Shown one piece after another: positions 10,124 to 22,117 of a stretch of 64,000 nt of DNA. The DNA is taken from the NCBI GenBank assembly GCA_022410635.1, contig JAJVDF010000028.1:1025301-1089300 (forward strand). The letters are read 5' to 3'. The notes under the pieces are model-generated. The model was not told where the DNA came from. It ran no database searches and was given only the letters and a program-made list of their open reading frames with translations. The position numbers were made by a program, and so were the translations under genes. How positions within the stretch are numbered: the stretch's first letter is position 1; every line of letters starts with the position of its first letter. This DNA comes from Tretioscincus oriximinensis (lineage: Eukaryota; Chordata; Lepidosauria; Squamata; Gymnophthalmidae).

Positions 10124-10702
10124 CAGGGGTGGGGAAACTTTTTGGGCTCAAAGGGCACATTGTCCCACCCAACATCTGTTGAGATTCTCATGGGCCCTCT
10201 CATTCTCCAGGCCCCTTTCTGCTGACTCAAACCTTCCCCCACCACTTCTCCCATCACCGTTCTCCNATTGCTGGTTTCTGTGGTGTGGGCAGTGAGCAGA
10301 GCTTCAGCTCAGCCCTCTGCGAGGCGTCTTCGAGAAGAAGGTCAAGCTAAAGTCCTGCTCACTTCCAATGCAGCAGAAGCCCAAGCTGGTTAAGCGATGC
10401 TCCTCATGCAGCCTTTAGCTCACAGCTGACTGGAGTAGGAGGGGATTGAAGCATCTCTTCCTGCTACAGTTGGCTACGAGTGAAGTGATGTATGGGGAAT
10501 GTTGTTTCACTCACCTGGGTTTCCACTGCATCAGAGGCGAGCAGGCCTTCAACTCGGCACTCTGTGAGATGTCCCTGAGCAAGCTTTAAAGCAGCTTTAA
10601 GTTGATGGACAGTGAGCCAAGGACTATGCCGCCCCTGGGAGGGGTTGCTGCCGGGAGTACAGAACTGCATGTGGCCTGTGGGGCGCAGTTTCCCCACACC
10701 TG
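10124..10702. mobile_element. Charlie-like hAT DNA transposon remnant (579 bp)
   Basis: It starts CAGGGGTGGGGAAACTTTTT and ends in the complement of CAGGTGTGGGGAAACTG, the terminus style of hAT-Charlie elements. Flanking octamers AGCCTAAA (10116-10123) and AGTCTAGA (10703-10710) agree at 6 of 8 positions. Internal frames are short and interrupted, so this is a non-autonomous or decayed copy. Confidence 0.72.
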
Positions 10703-10710
10703 AGTCTAGA

Positions 10711-11689
10711 ACCACATTATCATTTAAAAATAATAAATACATGAGAAGACTCATTGCTGCTTGCAGACTGGGGTTTTCAATCAATATGATACTCTCCAGC
10801 ATACTCTCCAGCATTGCTTGCTCCCTGAATGGCGATTTTGTAGTTACCTTTAAAATGCATCCCTTATCTGTACTGCTTAGTGAGTGAAAGCTGAAAGGCC
10901 AAAATGTACAAAACTGATATCTTANTTCTGCTTTAGAATTCAGATGCTGGCTCTTAAAGAAAAAGAGAAAATACCTAAGTCTTCTTCACAATATGAACGA
11001 AATGACCTGAAGCTGTACAACCCTGCAGAGGACAAAAGAAAACAATACTCTGAAATGCAGAAGCTACTTTGAAACCCAGACCTCTTATCAAGTTAAAAAA
11101 TGTTGGGAGACTTTAGCAAAACATTTCTGGAGGATAAGTGAATATTATATGGCGCAAAATAGAGAAGTTANTCACAATTTAGGGTGTAAATGAAGAGATA
11201 ACTAAGAATTCAGATGTAAAACCATTGTATGAAGAGAACTAAGAAACATCTGTGCTTAACTTTCCTTAAATACTTTTAAGAACACGAGAAGGACTTTCTT
11301 TACAATCTAAAAAATTATAAATTTAATTGTGGTTCCCAATGTATGCTGTGAAAAAGTATTTTAATCTGGTCCTTCCCGATCTTTTCTGTTTTTGCGTATT
11401 TATTGCAATTAATTGTTTCAAATAATCAACTAAAATTTAATATCAGTTAAATACAACCTGAGTAAATAAAAAAAAAGTTTTCAAATAATCATTTCATTTG
11501 ATGGAAACGTATTATGCTCGCAAGATAAAAAAGTCTCTTATTCAGTTTTAATAATGATTCAAATGTAATTAACGCAGTTCAAGGTGGACACAATCCAACA
11601 AGCACTTCTTTATTTATAATGAAAGCTTCAAACAGTACAAAACTGGCATAATAAAATTAGTATTAAAGCTGAAGGTAGGAAGAAAAATG
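10711..11689. other. CDIN1 intron with an unrecognised open segment
   Basis: Mostly unique AT-rich sequence. At 10932-11072 the plus strand has CTGCTTTAG, like a splice acceptor, followed by about 43 open codons ending in TGA, with charged composition (KEKEKIPK, EDKRKQYSEMQ). I do not recognise it. It could be chance or a remnant exon or retrocopy. Confidence 0.3.
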
Positions 11690-11815
11690 GCATTTCTTCA
11701 ATCAAAGGCTAGATTAAAGAGATGCATCTTCAAAGAGCTTTTAAAAAGATACGATGGTGACCGATGCACCTTGAAAGACTGGGGGCATCCACTGAGAAGG
11801 CCCTGCCTTTTCAGA
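11690..11815 (-). repeat. L2-like LINE fragment
   Basis: GATGCATCTTCAAAGAGCTT and CTGGGGGCATCCACTGAGAAG match the equivalent minus-strand positions of the long L2-like copy at 21220-21320. The 3' tail is missing. Confidence 0.65.
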
Positions 11816-11891
11816 GACCTCAACAACAAAAATCATAGCCATGTAGAGCAGGAAGAAGGCTGTACCATGATGAAAGTTCTGGGAAACAAAT

Positions 11892-12060
11892 TTAGGCTGG
11901 ATCCAGACATAGGATTATCCTGGGACTATGTTGGGATTATCACACCTATATCCTGGGGCTATACCGACAATTCTAGTATAGCCTCAGGATATAGATGGAA
12001 AACCCTATGGTGTTCTATCCTGAACAAATTCGCCTTTAGACAGTCCATTCTGCTGCAGGT
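11892..12060. repeat. short repeat with GGCTGGATCCAGACA end
   Basis: The start GGCTGGATCCAGACATAGG and the interior with CCTGGGACTATG resemble, partly in inverse, the stretch at 18935-19040 (TATCTGGATGCAGC) and the fragment at 8302-8320. It is probably a degenerate non-autonomous DNA transposon family. Ends and duplication are not resolved. Confidence 0.4.
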
Positions 12061-12399
12061 GTTGCTATCACTGGAGTCTTTGGAGACTCTGAAGTTCAGG
12101 AAATACTGTACATGGGAAAAATGGATTTTTCAGTTTCTCTAAAAGTACACAGATACTCAAGACAAAAGAAACAGATTACAATCTAAGGAACTGCAGGATG
12201 TGTGTGCCTGATGTAAGAATAATGTACATGATTCTACTATTAGAAAGACATTGGTTAGGAATAAAAAGGCTTATTTCACATTTGCAGAAAAACAGAATAA
12301 AATTGACGAACCTTGAACTTTGGGGGATAATATTCTAGTAATTGATTGATTCTGAAATACTATTGTTTTATTCCCAAATATCCAAAAATAGTGAAANAA

Positions 12400-12467
12400 A
12401 TAAACAGAATGCTGGACTTGATGGGCTGTGGCCTTATCCAGTATGGCTCTTCTTATGTTCTTATGTA
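12400..12467 (+). repeat. CR1-like LINE 3' end
   Basis: GAATGCTGGACTTGATGGGC is followed by a tail with TTCTTATGTTCTTATG. This is the plus-strand form of the terminus seen in reverse at 12855 and 61470. Confidence 0.75.
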
Positions 12468-12654
12468 AGCTTTGGTTGTTATTAGCATGGGAAAAAACTA
12501 AATAGTGTCTCTGTCTTTTGAAAATTGTTCAGCTTCTCTCCATCCCTCCCTCCTTGCCTGTAAGGGGGTGAAAAGTTTTGTCACCCTGGCAGTGTTCCCG
12601 CAGAGGCAAGGGGAGTTCTGGTGCTACTTCAGCACAGTGGTAGGGTAGTTAATT

Positions 12655-12840
12655 ATTAATAACTAGTCCATTGACCATATCATAAATACAAAATAAAACC
12701 AATAAAACTCACTTTTCCATTAAAACAATTAAAAATAAGTTAAAACATTTAAGACAATTACGGTCAATAAATNTACATTTAAAATTGATTAAAAACAATT
12801 AAAAACAAACAATTACATCAAGTGCAGTTCTGATCTTATT
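12655..12840 (-). repeat. 3' tail of the second non-LTR LINE family
   Basis: CTAGTCCATTGACCATATCA followed by A-rich AATTAAAAA repeats matches the 3' end of the LINE at 40776-42317 (TAGTCATTGGACCATATC). Only the tail is present. Confidence 0.6.
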
Positions 12841-12854
12841 GGCCTTAGCTATAA

Positions 12855-13268
12855 GAACCTAAGAACATAAGAAGAGCTATACTGCATCAGGCCANAGGCC
12901 ACCTAGTCCAGCATTCTGTCTCACACAGANGCCCACCAGATGCACCTGGGCTGTTTGAAAAAAGGAGAGCAAAATATGCACCTGTTCATGACTCCCTGCA
13001 AATGGCATTTCAGGAGTCCTGCCTGTTGCTCCATCCCAGAGGCAGCATCCAGACACCCATCCTAGTACCCATTTATACCCTTGGTGTACATAAACCTCTC
13101 TAGTCCTGTCTTGAAGCTATCCAAGCTGTTAGCTACCACCACCTCTTGCGGAAGTAAATTCCACAGGCCGATGACCCTCTGGGTGAAAAAGTACTTTCCT
13201 TTGTCTGTCCTCACTTTTCTACCCATCAGTTTTAAGGAGTGCCCTCTAGTCCGAGTGTTGTGTGATAA
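12855..13268 (-). mobile_element. CR1-like LINE 3' fragment
   Basis: Reverse-strand CR1 terminus (AAGAACATAAGAAGAGC), then the C-terminal ORF2 block including GKYFFTQRVIGLW-like coding. It breaks off at about 13268. It is 5'-truncated and interrupted. Confidence 0.82.
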
Positions 13269-13275
13269 ATGCTGC

Positions 13276-15362
13276 TACTCTCATTGTAGTTGATTACAGT
13301 GTTAGGCAGCAACACTCCTCATCCCCTCTTGATGCAAGGGAGTGAGATTAGCCCTCCTCTCAGCAGGAATTCTGCCAGAGTAATGGGACTTCTCACTCCC
13401 TTGTAGCTCAGCAGAGCTTGCTTCACTGCCATTACCGTGCTGAAAGAGGAGCCAGAATATACTTCACCAGGTGCCGTTACATTCACTACATGTACAATGT
13501 GCTAAACAACTAGAAATGAAATAAATAAGCAACATCCTGATGCAGCTTTGGTTGTGGTTAGTATGCAAAAAAAAAAAAAGTGCCCCTGTCCTTTGTTCAT
13601 CCCAAACCGTCAAGAGTCCATTAATATTTTTAGGGTAGGTACAATAGAAGTCTGGAATGGTCCATTAACCCAGCAAGGATGTATTATAGAGGAAAAAGTC
13701 GCCCCAAAGTACCTTAGAGATTTTAGGAGAGATTTCCTGAGTGATTTTATTTTTGCTTTGGTCTTTTTTACTGCATCTGGATACAGCCACACACAATGCA
13801 AAATGAACTGGGTTCAGCTCTGATAGTGCAGTAGATAAGAATAATTGCCTTAAATCTTTGCTCTGCTATGGAAATTCCCTGTTGTGGATAAACTAGCCAC
13901 AGTACTTTATAACTGCCTTTGCAAAAGAAATCTGGAGTGGCCACTTCTCTTGCAGCAACCTAATACCAAATGGGTTTGATTACACTGGCAAGAGAAAAAT
14001 ATAATGCCCAAGCAACTCAGAATTTTCATCCNCCATGCACATATCTTTCTATTGTCTTTAAAGAGAAAAGATTTTTAGAAAGAAATGAATAGAGTAGAAG
14101 TAGGGATTTGCAACTGTAGGTGTTTGTTTTTACTACTAATCTTTATTTCCTAATTTCTGCAGTTTATAACAGATGTTTTGATACATACTGGATGCCAAAT
14201 CATTTTCAGAACCAAAAAATTAATTTAGCATCCCACAATAATTATCAAAATAGGTTTGATGTTTTCAGTAGCATCTGTCATGTCTTACCTAAAAACAAAA
14301 GCAATAAATAAATAAAACTTGAAGTGGTGGGGTTAAGAATAATCAGCATTCCTTGTAACCAAAATATCATGCACAGCATTTTTTAAATAATGAAGGTGTA
14401 GCAATATTTTTATATTGCTCCTTTTGAATCAGACGGCTTATGTGACAAAGAGTACTTCTTGCTCTGCTTTCATATAACATCCAAACCTAAAAGCATTGCT
14501 TCTTTACGATTCCACACATCCAACCTGGAAAGAACAAAATCTGAAAGCAATAGAGAACAGATTACTACCACTTTAGCTACATTTTATGTCATAACAGATT
14601 GTAAGTGGAAGTAAATATAATAGTTTAGAAATGCTATGTATTTGCTATATAATAATTTCATACATGTGCCATATAATCAGCTTGCCCCAGGGTCTGAATT
14701 GTTTTTGTTTATTTTACTAGGTAACTGATAGATCGTAAATACCAGGCTTCCATAATCATAGGCACGGTCCCATCATGTAGATGCTTCAGATGTCAGTGTA
14801 TAAAATAAAATTTTAATTGCACATCTCTACAAGATATCAATCTGCCCTGATTATGTTGCTGAGATGTCTATGTCAATAGAGCAACAAATAACCTAAAACA
14901 AGTTCCAATTTATAAACTCCAGGAGTACATTCACATAACAATTTTATGAAAAGATGTATAAAGTTTTATGTCTCCTTCTAAATGGATCTTTGATGCCTTA
15001 AAAAAGGGCAAAGTCCCAAACATACAGATTAAGTTGTAAAATGTCTATTTCCATATATATTATATCTAATTAAAGTACTAGCTAAAATCATTTAGGACCC
15101 CCAGCATTAAGGGTACAACAGTGGTACAATGCAATATAAATCAGAGGGAGGGTGTTACGATAAGGAAGATAGCTTTAAAATATTTTCTGATCATGTTTAA
15201 GTTCCATTTAATCTGGAAAACTAATTGATAGAATTAGCACAGCAAGTGTTCAGAGATAAAGATAGTCAGAAGTTACACTCTTGAAAATCGTTTTCAGAAC
15301 ATAAAATTATGAACTATAATATAATTTAGATTATAAATTATAATGATTAGGGTAATTCATAC
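13276..15362. other. CDIN1 intron, mostly unique
   Basis: A 13-base A run lies near 13567. A short match (GCTTTGGTTGTGGTTAG at ~13545) to sequence at ~12466 suggests an old duplicated fragment. Otherwise I see nothing identifiable. Confidence 0.45.
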
Positions 15363-15427
15363 CTTTGATAGTAAGCTTCAATTGCCTCTGGAAGATGATG
15401 TTTGGCATGTGTTCTTTTGATTAGCTT
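15363..15427 (-). CDS. CDIN1: CDIN1 internal coding exon (65 bp)
   Basis: The minus strand shows a strong acceptor (TTGTTGTTTTTCAG) and donor GTATGA. The exon starts in phase 0 and reads 21 residues, KLIKRTHAKHHLPEAIEAYY then Q, plus the first two bases of an Arg codon. This matches the CDIN1 segment KHIKRTHAKHH..EAIESYYQR at roughly residues 50-71. It is the best-conserved of the four exons. It lies only 0.8 kb from the 46-bp exon upstream and 8.6 kb from the 61-bp exon downstream. Confidence 0.95.
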
Positions 15428-16246
15428 CTGAAAAACAACAACAAACTGACATTTATAATAGGCTGAAAAAAATTCAAGACATATCCCCAAGAAACAGTAT
15501 TCATTCTAGATGAATACCCGGAAATTATTTTTCAGTTATGCCTTGAACGAAACATCTCCTGACTGTACTGAAATACAGCATATATGTAAAAGGCAGTAAG
15601 GTCATAGTAATTGAATCTAAATAAGTTTGCAGAGGGTTACAGGGGGCAAGGAAAAACCTGTTCCCTCTTTCAACCTTTATATTAATTTCCCTTCAAATCA
15701 ATTCCATCCAAGTCCTCTGTACTCTGGTTTTACAATTCAATTGGCATTTTTAACCAGGAAGAACATTGCTTAAAAACAACTTATTTGAAAACTACAAAAA
15801 GTAATTCCACTGAGACTTGCCACTTGACTGACACCTGTCATCTCATGATAAATGACTCCATTTTCTGCCTCTCTTGCCTTCTGCCACTCCGGCAATGGTC
15901 ATTTATCATCATCTCTGTCAGCCATGGAAAGCAGCACTGACAGTGCAAGTCAGCAAACATTTAGCACATGGAACCACGCAACACAGGGAAATTATTATTG
16001 TCAGAATAATAATGGTTTAGCATAATTTATTACAGGTCCACCAAATAAGCAAAGGCTAGATGTTATTAGACAGATGGATGGGTAGGCTTGGCAGCCATCC
16101 ACTGAGACTCAGGCGGTGCTTGATGTGGAAAGGGGAACATCCTCCAAACCAATCAGAAAGCTGGCAGTTCAATTACAAAGAAATAAAGGGGCATTCATCA
16201 TTCAATTAGGCACCTGTCAACCCTCACAAAGGAGAAAACTTCTAAC
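15428..16246. other. CDIN1 intron of 819 bp
   Basis: The short intron between the 46-bp and 65-bp exons. No element recognised. Confidence 0.75.
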
Positions 16247-16292
16247 CTGGTACTCCTGGGAGAAGATGCTCAGCAGAGTGGACTGCGATTGA
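16247..16292 (-). CDS. CDIN1: CDIN1 internal coding exon (46 bp)
   Basis: On the minus strand the acceptor TTTATTTGTTCCAG is followed by 46 bp reading (S)QSQSTLLSIFSQEYQ. The first base completes a Ser codon from an exon not found here. It matches QSQATLLSIFSQEYQ at roughly residues 35-49 of CDIN1 and ends in phase 0, joining the 65-bp exon. The donor is GTTAGA, weaker than the usual GTRAGT, so inclusion may depend on exon definition. The upstream exon carrying the start codon was not seen to the right and is probably beyond the window or too divergent to spot by eye. Confidence 0.92.
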
Positions 16293-19200
16293 CTGGAACA
16301 AATAAAAGAAGGACAAAGTTAATTACTGGAGTGCACTGCAAAGAAACAAAAGAGAAAGGAGCTTCAAAGGTAGGCCTGCTGCCCTGTAATCTAACAGAAC
16401 ATGAAAACAAGTGTGGAAAAGTTGTTCCAGATGAACACCTCAGACAAAGGCTTCCTACTGCTAGGTCAAGGAGAGAGTGAGGAAGAAGGTTTTGGAGGAA
16501 GGGGTTGAGGAATACAGCTAAGTTTTGAAACAAACTTGGNATGTTGCTTTGGCAATTCTTTTCTATCCTCGGGACCTCAAAACGTAGAGTGCTTGCAATA
16601 TACTGTATAATTAAGTTGGGAAACAAATTTGACTTGATTTCCATCAATAAAGGACTGGACTAAAAGCTGTTCGCTTTTCAGAAAGTACAAATGACTGTAC
16701 TCATTGGCAATGCACTAAAATCCATTTTGTTAACAGAAGAGAGACTTCTTCAGCAGCTGTCTCATAGCAAGGGCGGAAACTGAGCTCTCTGTCACAAGCA
16801 GCATATGGGTCCACTGTAACATTCCAACTAAAACTGATGTGCTTTGAAAATAGAAACTTTCACAGCAGGAAGCTGAGATTCCCTGGAGTCGGTCATTTCC
16901 AAAGATTGCCATAAGCTTCATTTATTTAGCTCCACTCAATGTCAAACACCTGGCATTGAAGCAACCTGGAAAGCATTCTCCCCAAGAGAGAATTTTTCAT
17001 CTCAGAATACTTAGCATTTACAAGTGGGACAAGTTTTTTTTCCTCATTCAGAAAAGGCTATCAATATTATACTGCTACTGATTTTAGATTGACTTCACTA
17101 TGCCAAGTAATTACAAGTTTTGTCATCACTGACGCTTATTCTGAGCCATATCTCAGAATAGAGCTTACCATCTACATGCTAGTGTAAACTATGTCAAGCT
17201 TCGAATGGCCAAGCTCTGTCCTGAGATAGCCCAGTATAAACCTCAGTGGGGACAGGGTCCCAGTGTTTTAGATCTATTTTATTTCCAACCACCACTGTGA
17301 TAAATAACTCTACTTTTCTGCCAGCACAAGTATCATTTTATAAGGGGGTGGAGTTTTCTTTCTTTCTTTCACTCATCGCTAACCAGCAATAACAGAATAT
17401 TACCCCAAATTTAGGAATTACTGCAGACTGTTTAGTGTAAAAGGTCAGGACTATATCATTATGATTTGTTGTGGATACAATTCTAACAAAAACATTAACT
17501 AAAACTTGGAGAACTAAGTTAGGTCCTATTTATTCAGCATAAAAAAGCAACCTTTAAAAACTTCTTAAATTTAGCAGATTGCCTTCTTGATCATTGTGTG
17601 GCTAAAAAGCTCCTAAACACAATCTTTTGTGATGCAGCTTCAAGTATTTATCTAGTCATCCTTCCTTGTTTGTCTTCAGTGTATACTAAGTACGGATAGG
17701 TTCTCCCAGCCTATACCATGTTTCATTACTTAATAGTACTATTATAATAGTAAGAAATATTACTCCTAATATAATACAGTATTGCGTAAGTAGAGGAGTA
17801 TTCATATAAAATTATCTTAAGCTAAGGAAGAATCTACACTAGAATTTAGTATACGCTGTATTCCATAATTTCTCTGCAGTCCTTTCAGAGGTATAGGAAA
17901 AGGCGGAGATCACTGCTTGTGGGTTATTTCTATTGTTATAAACGTCTATTGAATTGCTATTCTATTGCTCCTACTCTTCTTTTGCAGCTCATTTTCCATA
18001 CTTCTGAAGCAAGGACAGACTATTAATCCAAGAGGCCAACCTTTGCTACAAAAATACACTGATATACATGCTTTTCTGCAATAATTTAATAGGTTCCATT
18101 CTGACAGCAATATTTTGCCACAGACACAAAGTAAATAAGAAAACGTATCCTGCTTTTCTGTCTAGTTTCTACTTAGGTCCTGATTTATTTTTATAAACTT
18201 CAATTTAATATTTTTATAAACTTCAATTGGGGGCTACCACCAGTTATTGATGACCCTATGAGCTACTCACAGGAACATATTTTTAGAAATCCAACAGGAG
18301 AGAGAGTACAAGCAGGCACTTGCCTTATTTCAAAATTTCAGTCATCTAGTGAAATCTAACCCTTGCAATTTGAAAGCTAAATCTTGACAGATGGTGCTAA
18401 CCCCCCCAAAAAATCAAGTTATGCAAGAGAAGCTATTACTAAAAAAAACCTCTACGTTCATTCCAAATTTCTAAGGAACATACATAGTAGGTCAAAAGCA
18501 AAGTTATGTGTTTTAAGTTTTGCAGTATCATTGAATAACTCAGNAACTGAGTTCTTCTCAGTCCCATTTAAATCTCCTTAGACTCTGCTGGCAAACTCCT
18601 GCTTCTGTTCCTTCAGATATGCAAACCCCTTCAAAAAATCATTCTTGATCTCTGCTTAGACTGTCCCTAGATGATGAAATGAAGTATGGGATTATGTTTA
18701 GATTCTGCAGTTGCAATTTAGTGTGTTTGTCAAATAGCTTGGTGAAACTGTAGAGCCCTTACTTTCTGCGACACTTGTTTTCATGATCTTTGATGGTGGG
18801 AAATACTCAGAAGCATGGAAGTCTTTAGCCAAGCTTATGCTGTAGATATTTTTGGATCAGTTGTACTCTTCATTTTCCGAAAGGAAGTGTGAGAGGCAGT
18901 AACCAATATGGAGGAAAAATATTTGGTTGTTATTCTGGGATTTCACCTGGGATGATGCTGGGACCACATTGGCTGCATGTGGCAATCCCAATATAATATA
19001 TTGCCAATATAATAGCAGGTTATTCTATCTGGATGCAGCTCATATAGATCCAGCTAACTGAATCTATCGTTCAGGAACTATGTGTAAGTTCAGATAAAAA
19101 AGGAAAACATAGTTGGTTGTTACCCTTGTATACTTTGAACTCCTAATAACCATTCCATGCAACTTTGTATATGACACAGTGTTAGACTGAATGGAATTTT

Positions 19201-20705
19201 ACAGCTTCTTGCATCATGACCGTCACTACCAAGCCACCTTTTGAAACTGGCTTCACATCTAGATATAAGTCTACGATAGCAAATAGTCCCCCACAGAGGC
19301 ATCTAGCAGGATAACACTAGCAAAATTATAGAAAGGAGAGGGAAGATAAATCTGATGAAAATATAATCTAAATAATCCAAACCCTCTAAATAAAGACTGT
19401 TTAATCAAGAATTTTTCAGTTCCAAACTATGTCTGATCCTGACAAAAAGCACCTTTGAACTTTCCACAAAAGGTCTTTTGTACTGCCTGCCAGTGACATG
19501 AATTTTCATATGATGATTTGAAGTTTCAAGTCTTCAATAAGATAACACAGAAATATAACATTAATGTAATTTCCCATTGTGCAGATTTTTGTTGTCACAT
19601 ATTGTAATAAATCTTAGGCCATGAAATAGTTAATTGTAGTATAGAACAGTATCCATGGAAATGTTATGGTGACCTTGGCTCAAGTTTGATCTACCTTGGG
19701 TGTAAGAAGAAAATGGAAGATAAGTAAATGTCTTGCTACGGATTATTTTAATTGTTTTGTGTCTGTGATTGTGTGTGTGAGAGGAATGAAACTGATACAA
19801 ACAGTTTATGCTAATGAGTGACAGGTCATTCCTAAAAAGTCATCTATTATCAATGATATAATTGTTGACGAGTAGGATCTGAGCAGATGAGCTGCATCAA
19901 TTTACATCAAACAGGGTTGGGGTATGGTTGTGACAAAAGTCCATAGGGACACCATCTTCCTTATCAAACGTCTTTTTTGTGCTGTAAATGGAGTTGTGGA
20001 TTTTTTCCTGATGTTGGGTCAAAGAGACAAAAAGCAGTTGCTACTGAATCTAATTCCCTGCCTACTTCTATCTCTGCCTACTTGTACCCCTGTTTAAATT
20101 GAGACTTCTTGTTTACTGTCAACATTTGCTGCAGTCTCAATTTGTTCTGAATCAAAATACAGTAGGTCACCAGAGCAAAAGGATTCAGAATAAAACTGAT
20201 GGTCCAGACTTGAGCCCAGATACAGATGTATGGTGCATGAACTAATCCATATAGTATTACAACTGATACAAGACCTACATGCCTAGATCCATACGGGAGG
20301 TAATAATCAGTCTTCCTTAGACGTTTCAAAGTATAAAATAGATGCTATTTTGGATGAGTTTATAAAAAGTCAACTGGTCTTTTTCATTTCATATTAATAT
20401 AGTTAATATTTCATCTTGAATCCTTTTGACTTGTCATAGATGCAATAACTTTATAGATCCAAAATTCATGTGTTTTTCTAGGAACTTAACCTAATATAGT
20501 AGGTTCTCTTAAAAACATTTATGAATTATCCAGANTCAAGTGTGACTACTGGAATAGCCAAGTGGCAGATGCCATTCAGTATGCTCAAGAGTAGCATGAT
20601 GCACATTGGAGCTAAAATTATTAACTGCTCAATGAAAATATAAACATGGTGTGCATCTGCTTTAACAAAGGTCAAAAGCATGAGGATAATAATAATAAAC
20701 AGCAC
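16293..20705. other. probable CDIN1 5' intron, mostly unique
   Basis: Long AT-rich stretch. At 17125-17240 and 18935-19040 there are degenerate members of short inverted-repeat families (see the findings). At 18190-18228 a 17-bp unit (TTTATAAACTTCAATTT) is duplicated. No exon, RNA gene or LINE was recognised. Confidence 0.45.
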
Positions 20706-22000
20706 TGATTTATTATTTATTTATATTTATACCCCGCNCCATACCTGAAGGTCCCAGGGNGGCAAACAGTAAAATATCAATAGAAAATTAACAGATCGTA
20801 TTTATGAAGGTTCTTACCTGTGGGCATTCGGCCCACATATGTATATAAGTACCTGTTACAGGACACCCATGCCAACAATGGGAGGCCCCTCCTCTAATAT
20901 GTACCAGCTGTCTCGGCGTTGTGTACCACCAGCTTACTAATTTTTTTCCCACCTCCTTAAATTGATAAACTTTAAGTTGATAGTGTAATCTCCCATGCTG
21001 ATCCTGTCTACGGTCCAGGAGCGGGAGGGTGGAGGGTGGGTCTTATTTGTGTTAATACATGCTTTAATGTGGATCTATATATGTGTATAATACATATTTG
21101 TTATAATTTCAAAATAAACTATTAAAAAAAAATAGAAAATTAACAAATTAAAGAGTATAAAAACAATCAAAAAGTGGGGACAAAAGTGAACATTCTCTTC
21201 AACCAAAGGACAGGTGAAAAAGTGCATCTTCAAAGATCTTCTGAAACAATACGACTAGGATTACAGCCGCACCTCGAGGGGGAGACTATTCCAAAGACTG
21301 GGGGCAACCACCGAGAAGGCCCTACCCAGGGTTCCCACTCCATTGGTTGTTGAAAGGGGTGGAACAACCAGGATGGCCTCCCCTGCAGATCTTAAGGCAC
21401 AGGCAAGTTGGTAAGAGAGAAGGTGTTCCTTTAGATATTTGGGGCTCAAGTTATTTAGGGCCTTATAGGTTAAAGTCAACACTTTGAATTGGGTTCGGTA
21501 GCGGATTGGCAGCCAATGCAGTTCTTTCAGGACTAGCGTGATGCGTGTCCAGCCAGCCGTTCCAGTCTGCAGTCTAGCTGCTATATTTTGTACCAGCTGT
21601 AGCTTCCAAAACATTTTCAAGGGCAGCCCCATATAGAGTGCATTACAGTAGTCCAATCTGGAAGTTACCAGAGCATGGATTACTGTGGCTAAACTACTCC
21701 TGTTCAGAAGTGGCCGTAACTGGCGAACTAGACATAGATGGAAGTAGGCACTCCTGGCCACTGCCTCCAGCTGATTTTCAAGTGTCAGGGCAGGGTCCAG
21801 GAGCACCCCAAGATTTTGCACCCATTCCGTAAAGGGCAACTCTACCCCATCAAGGTCAGGGTGCCTCCCCACTTCACAAACTCTGGAAGCTCCAACACAC
21901 AGCACACCTCCATCTTATCTGGATTAAGCTTCAATTTGTTGCCCTCCACCCAGCCCATTACTGCTTCCAGGCACCTGTCCATAGCTGCCATTAGTAGCAG
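20706..22000 (-). mobile_element. L2-like LINE, 3' ~1 kb, interrupted and frameshifted
   Basis: This is the longest L2-like copy. On the minus strand, 22033-21842 reads a reverse transcriptase stretch with NKLKLNPDKMEV. A frameshift joins it to a 214-codon frame at 21905-21261 with LDYCNALYMGLPLK, ARLQTGTAGWTRI, LHWLPIRYRTQFKVL and APSLWNSLP, the usual C-terminal part of L2-type ORF2. The 3' tail (TATACCCCGC, CAGGG) lies at 20706-20793 and is split from the body by the 337-bp retrocopy at 20794-21130. It is 5'-truncated at about 22000. Confidence 0.88.
20794..21130 (+). mobile_element. 337-bp poly(A) retrocopy with 15-bp TSD
   Basis: The insert is flanked by the perfect direct repeat AATAGAAAATTAACA (20779-20793 and 21131-21145). 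It ends in AAATAAAC, a short spacer and an A-run, so it was copied from a polyadenylated RNA by L1-type machinery. A G-rich segment (GAGCGGGAGGGTGGAGGG) precedes an AT-rich 3' end. That would suit either an L1 3' UTR or the 3' UTR of an mRNA. I do not recognise the source. Confidence 0.8.
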
Positions 22001-22078
22001 CACCTGGTGAAAAGTCTTCTTGTATATAGCCATTAAAGGTGAAAAGCTTTATCCCATTTTATGTGTGTGAACCCTACC
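22000..22078. repeat. right half of a TAGGGTT-ended MITE
   Basis: CACCTGGTGAAAAGTCTTC, then CATTAAAGGTG and an end near GAACCCTAC. It matches the right half of the element at 34516-34690 and adjoins the 5' truncation point of the L2-like LINE. Confidence 0.5.
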
Positions 22079-22117
22079 CAACACAGACCTTCAGAAGCAT
22101 GCCTCCTCCTGCACCAT

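Noticed and set aside
16270..16647. 125-codon minus frame overlapping the 46-bp CDIN1 exon
   Set aside because: It is not the CDIN1 reading: it extends through the intron and carries none of the expected motifs. The overlap is accidental.
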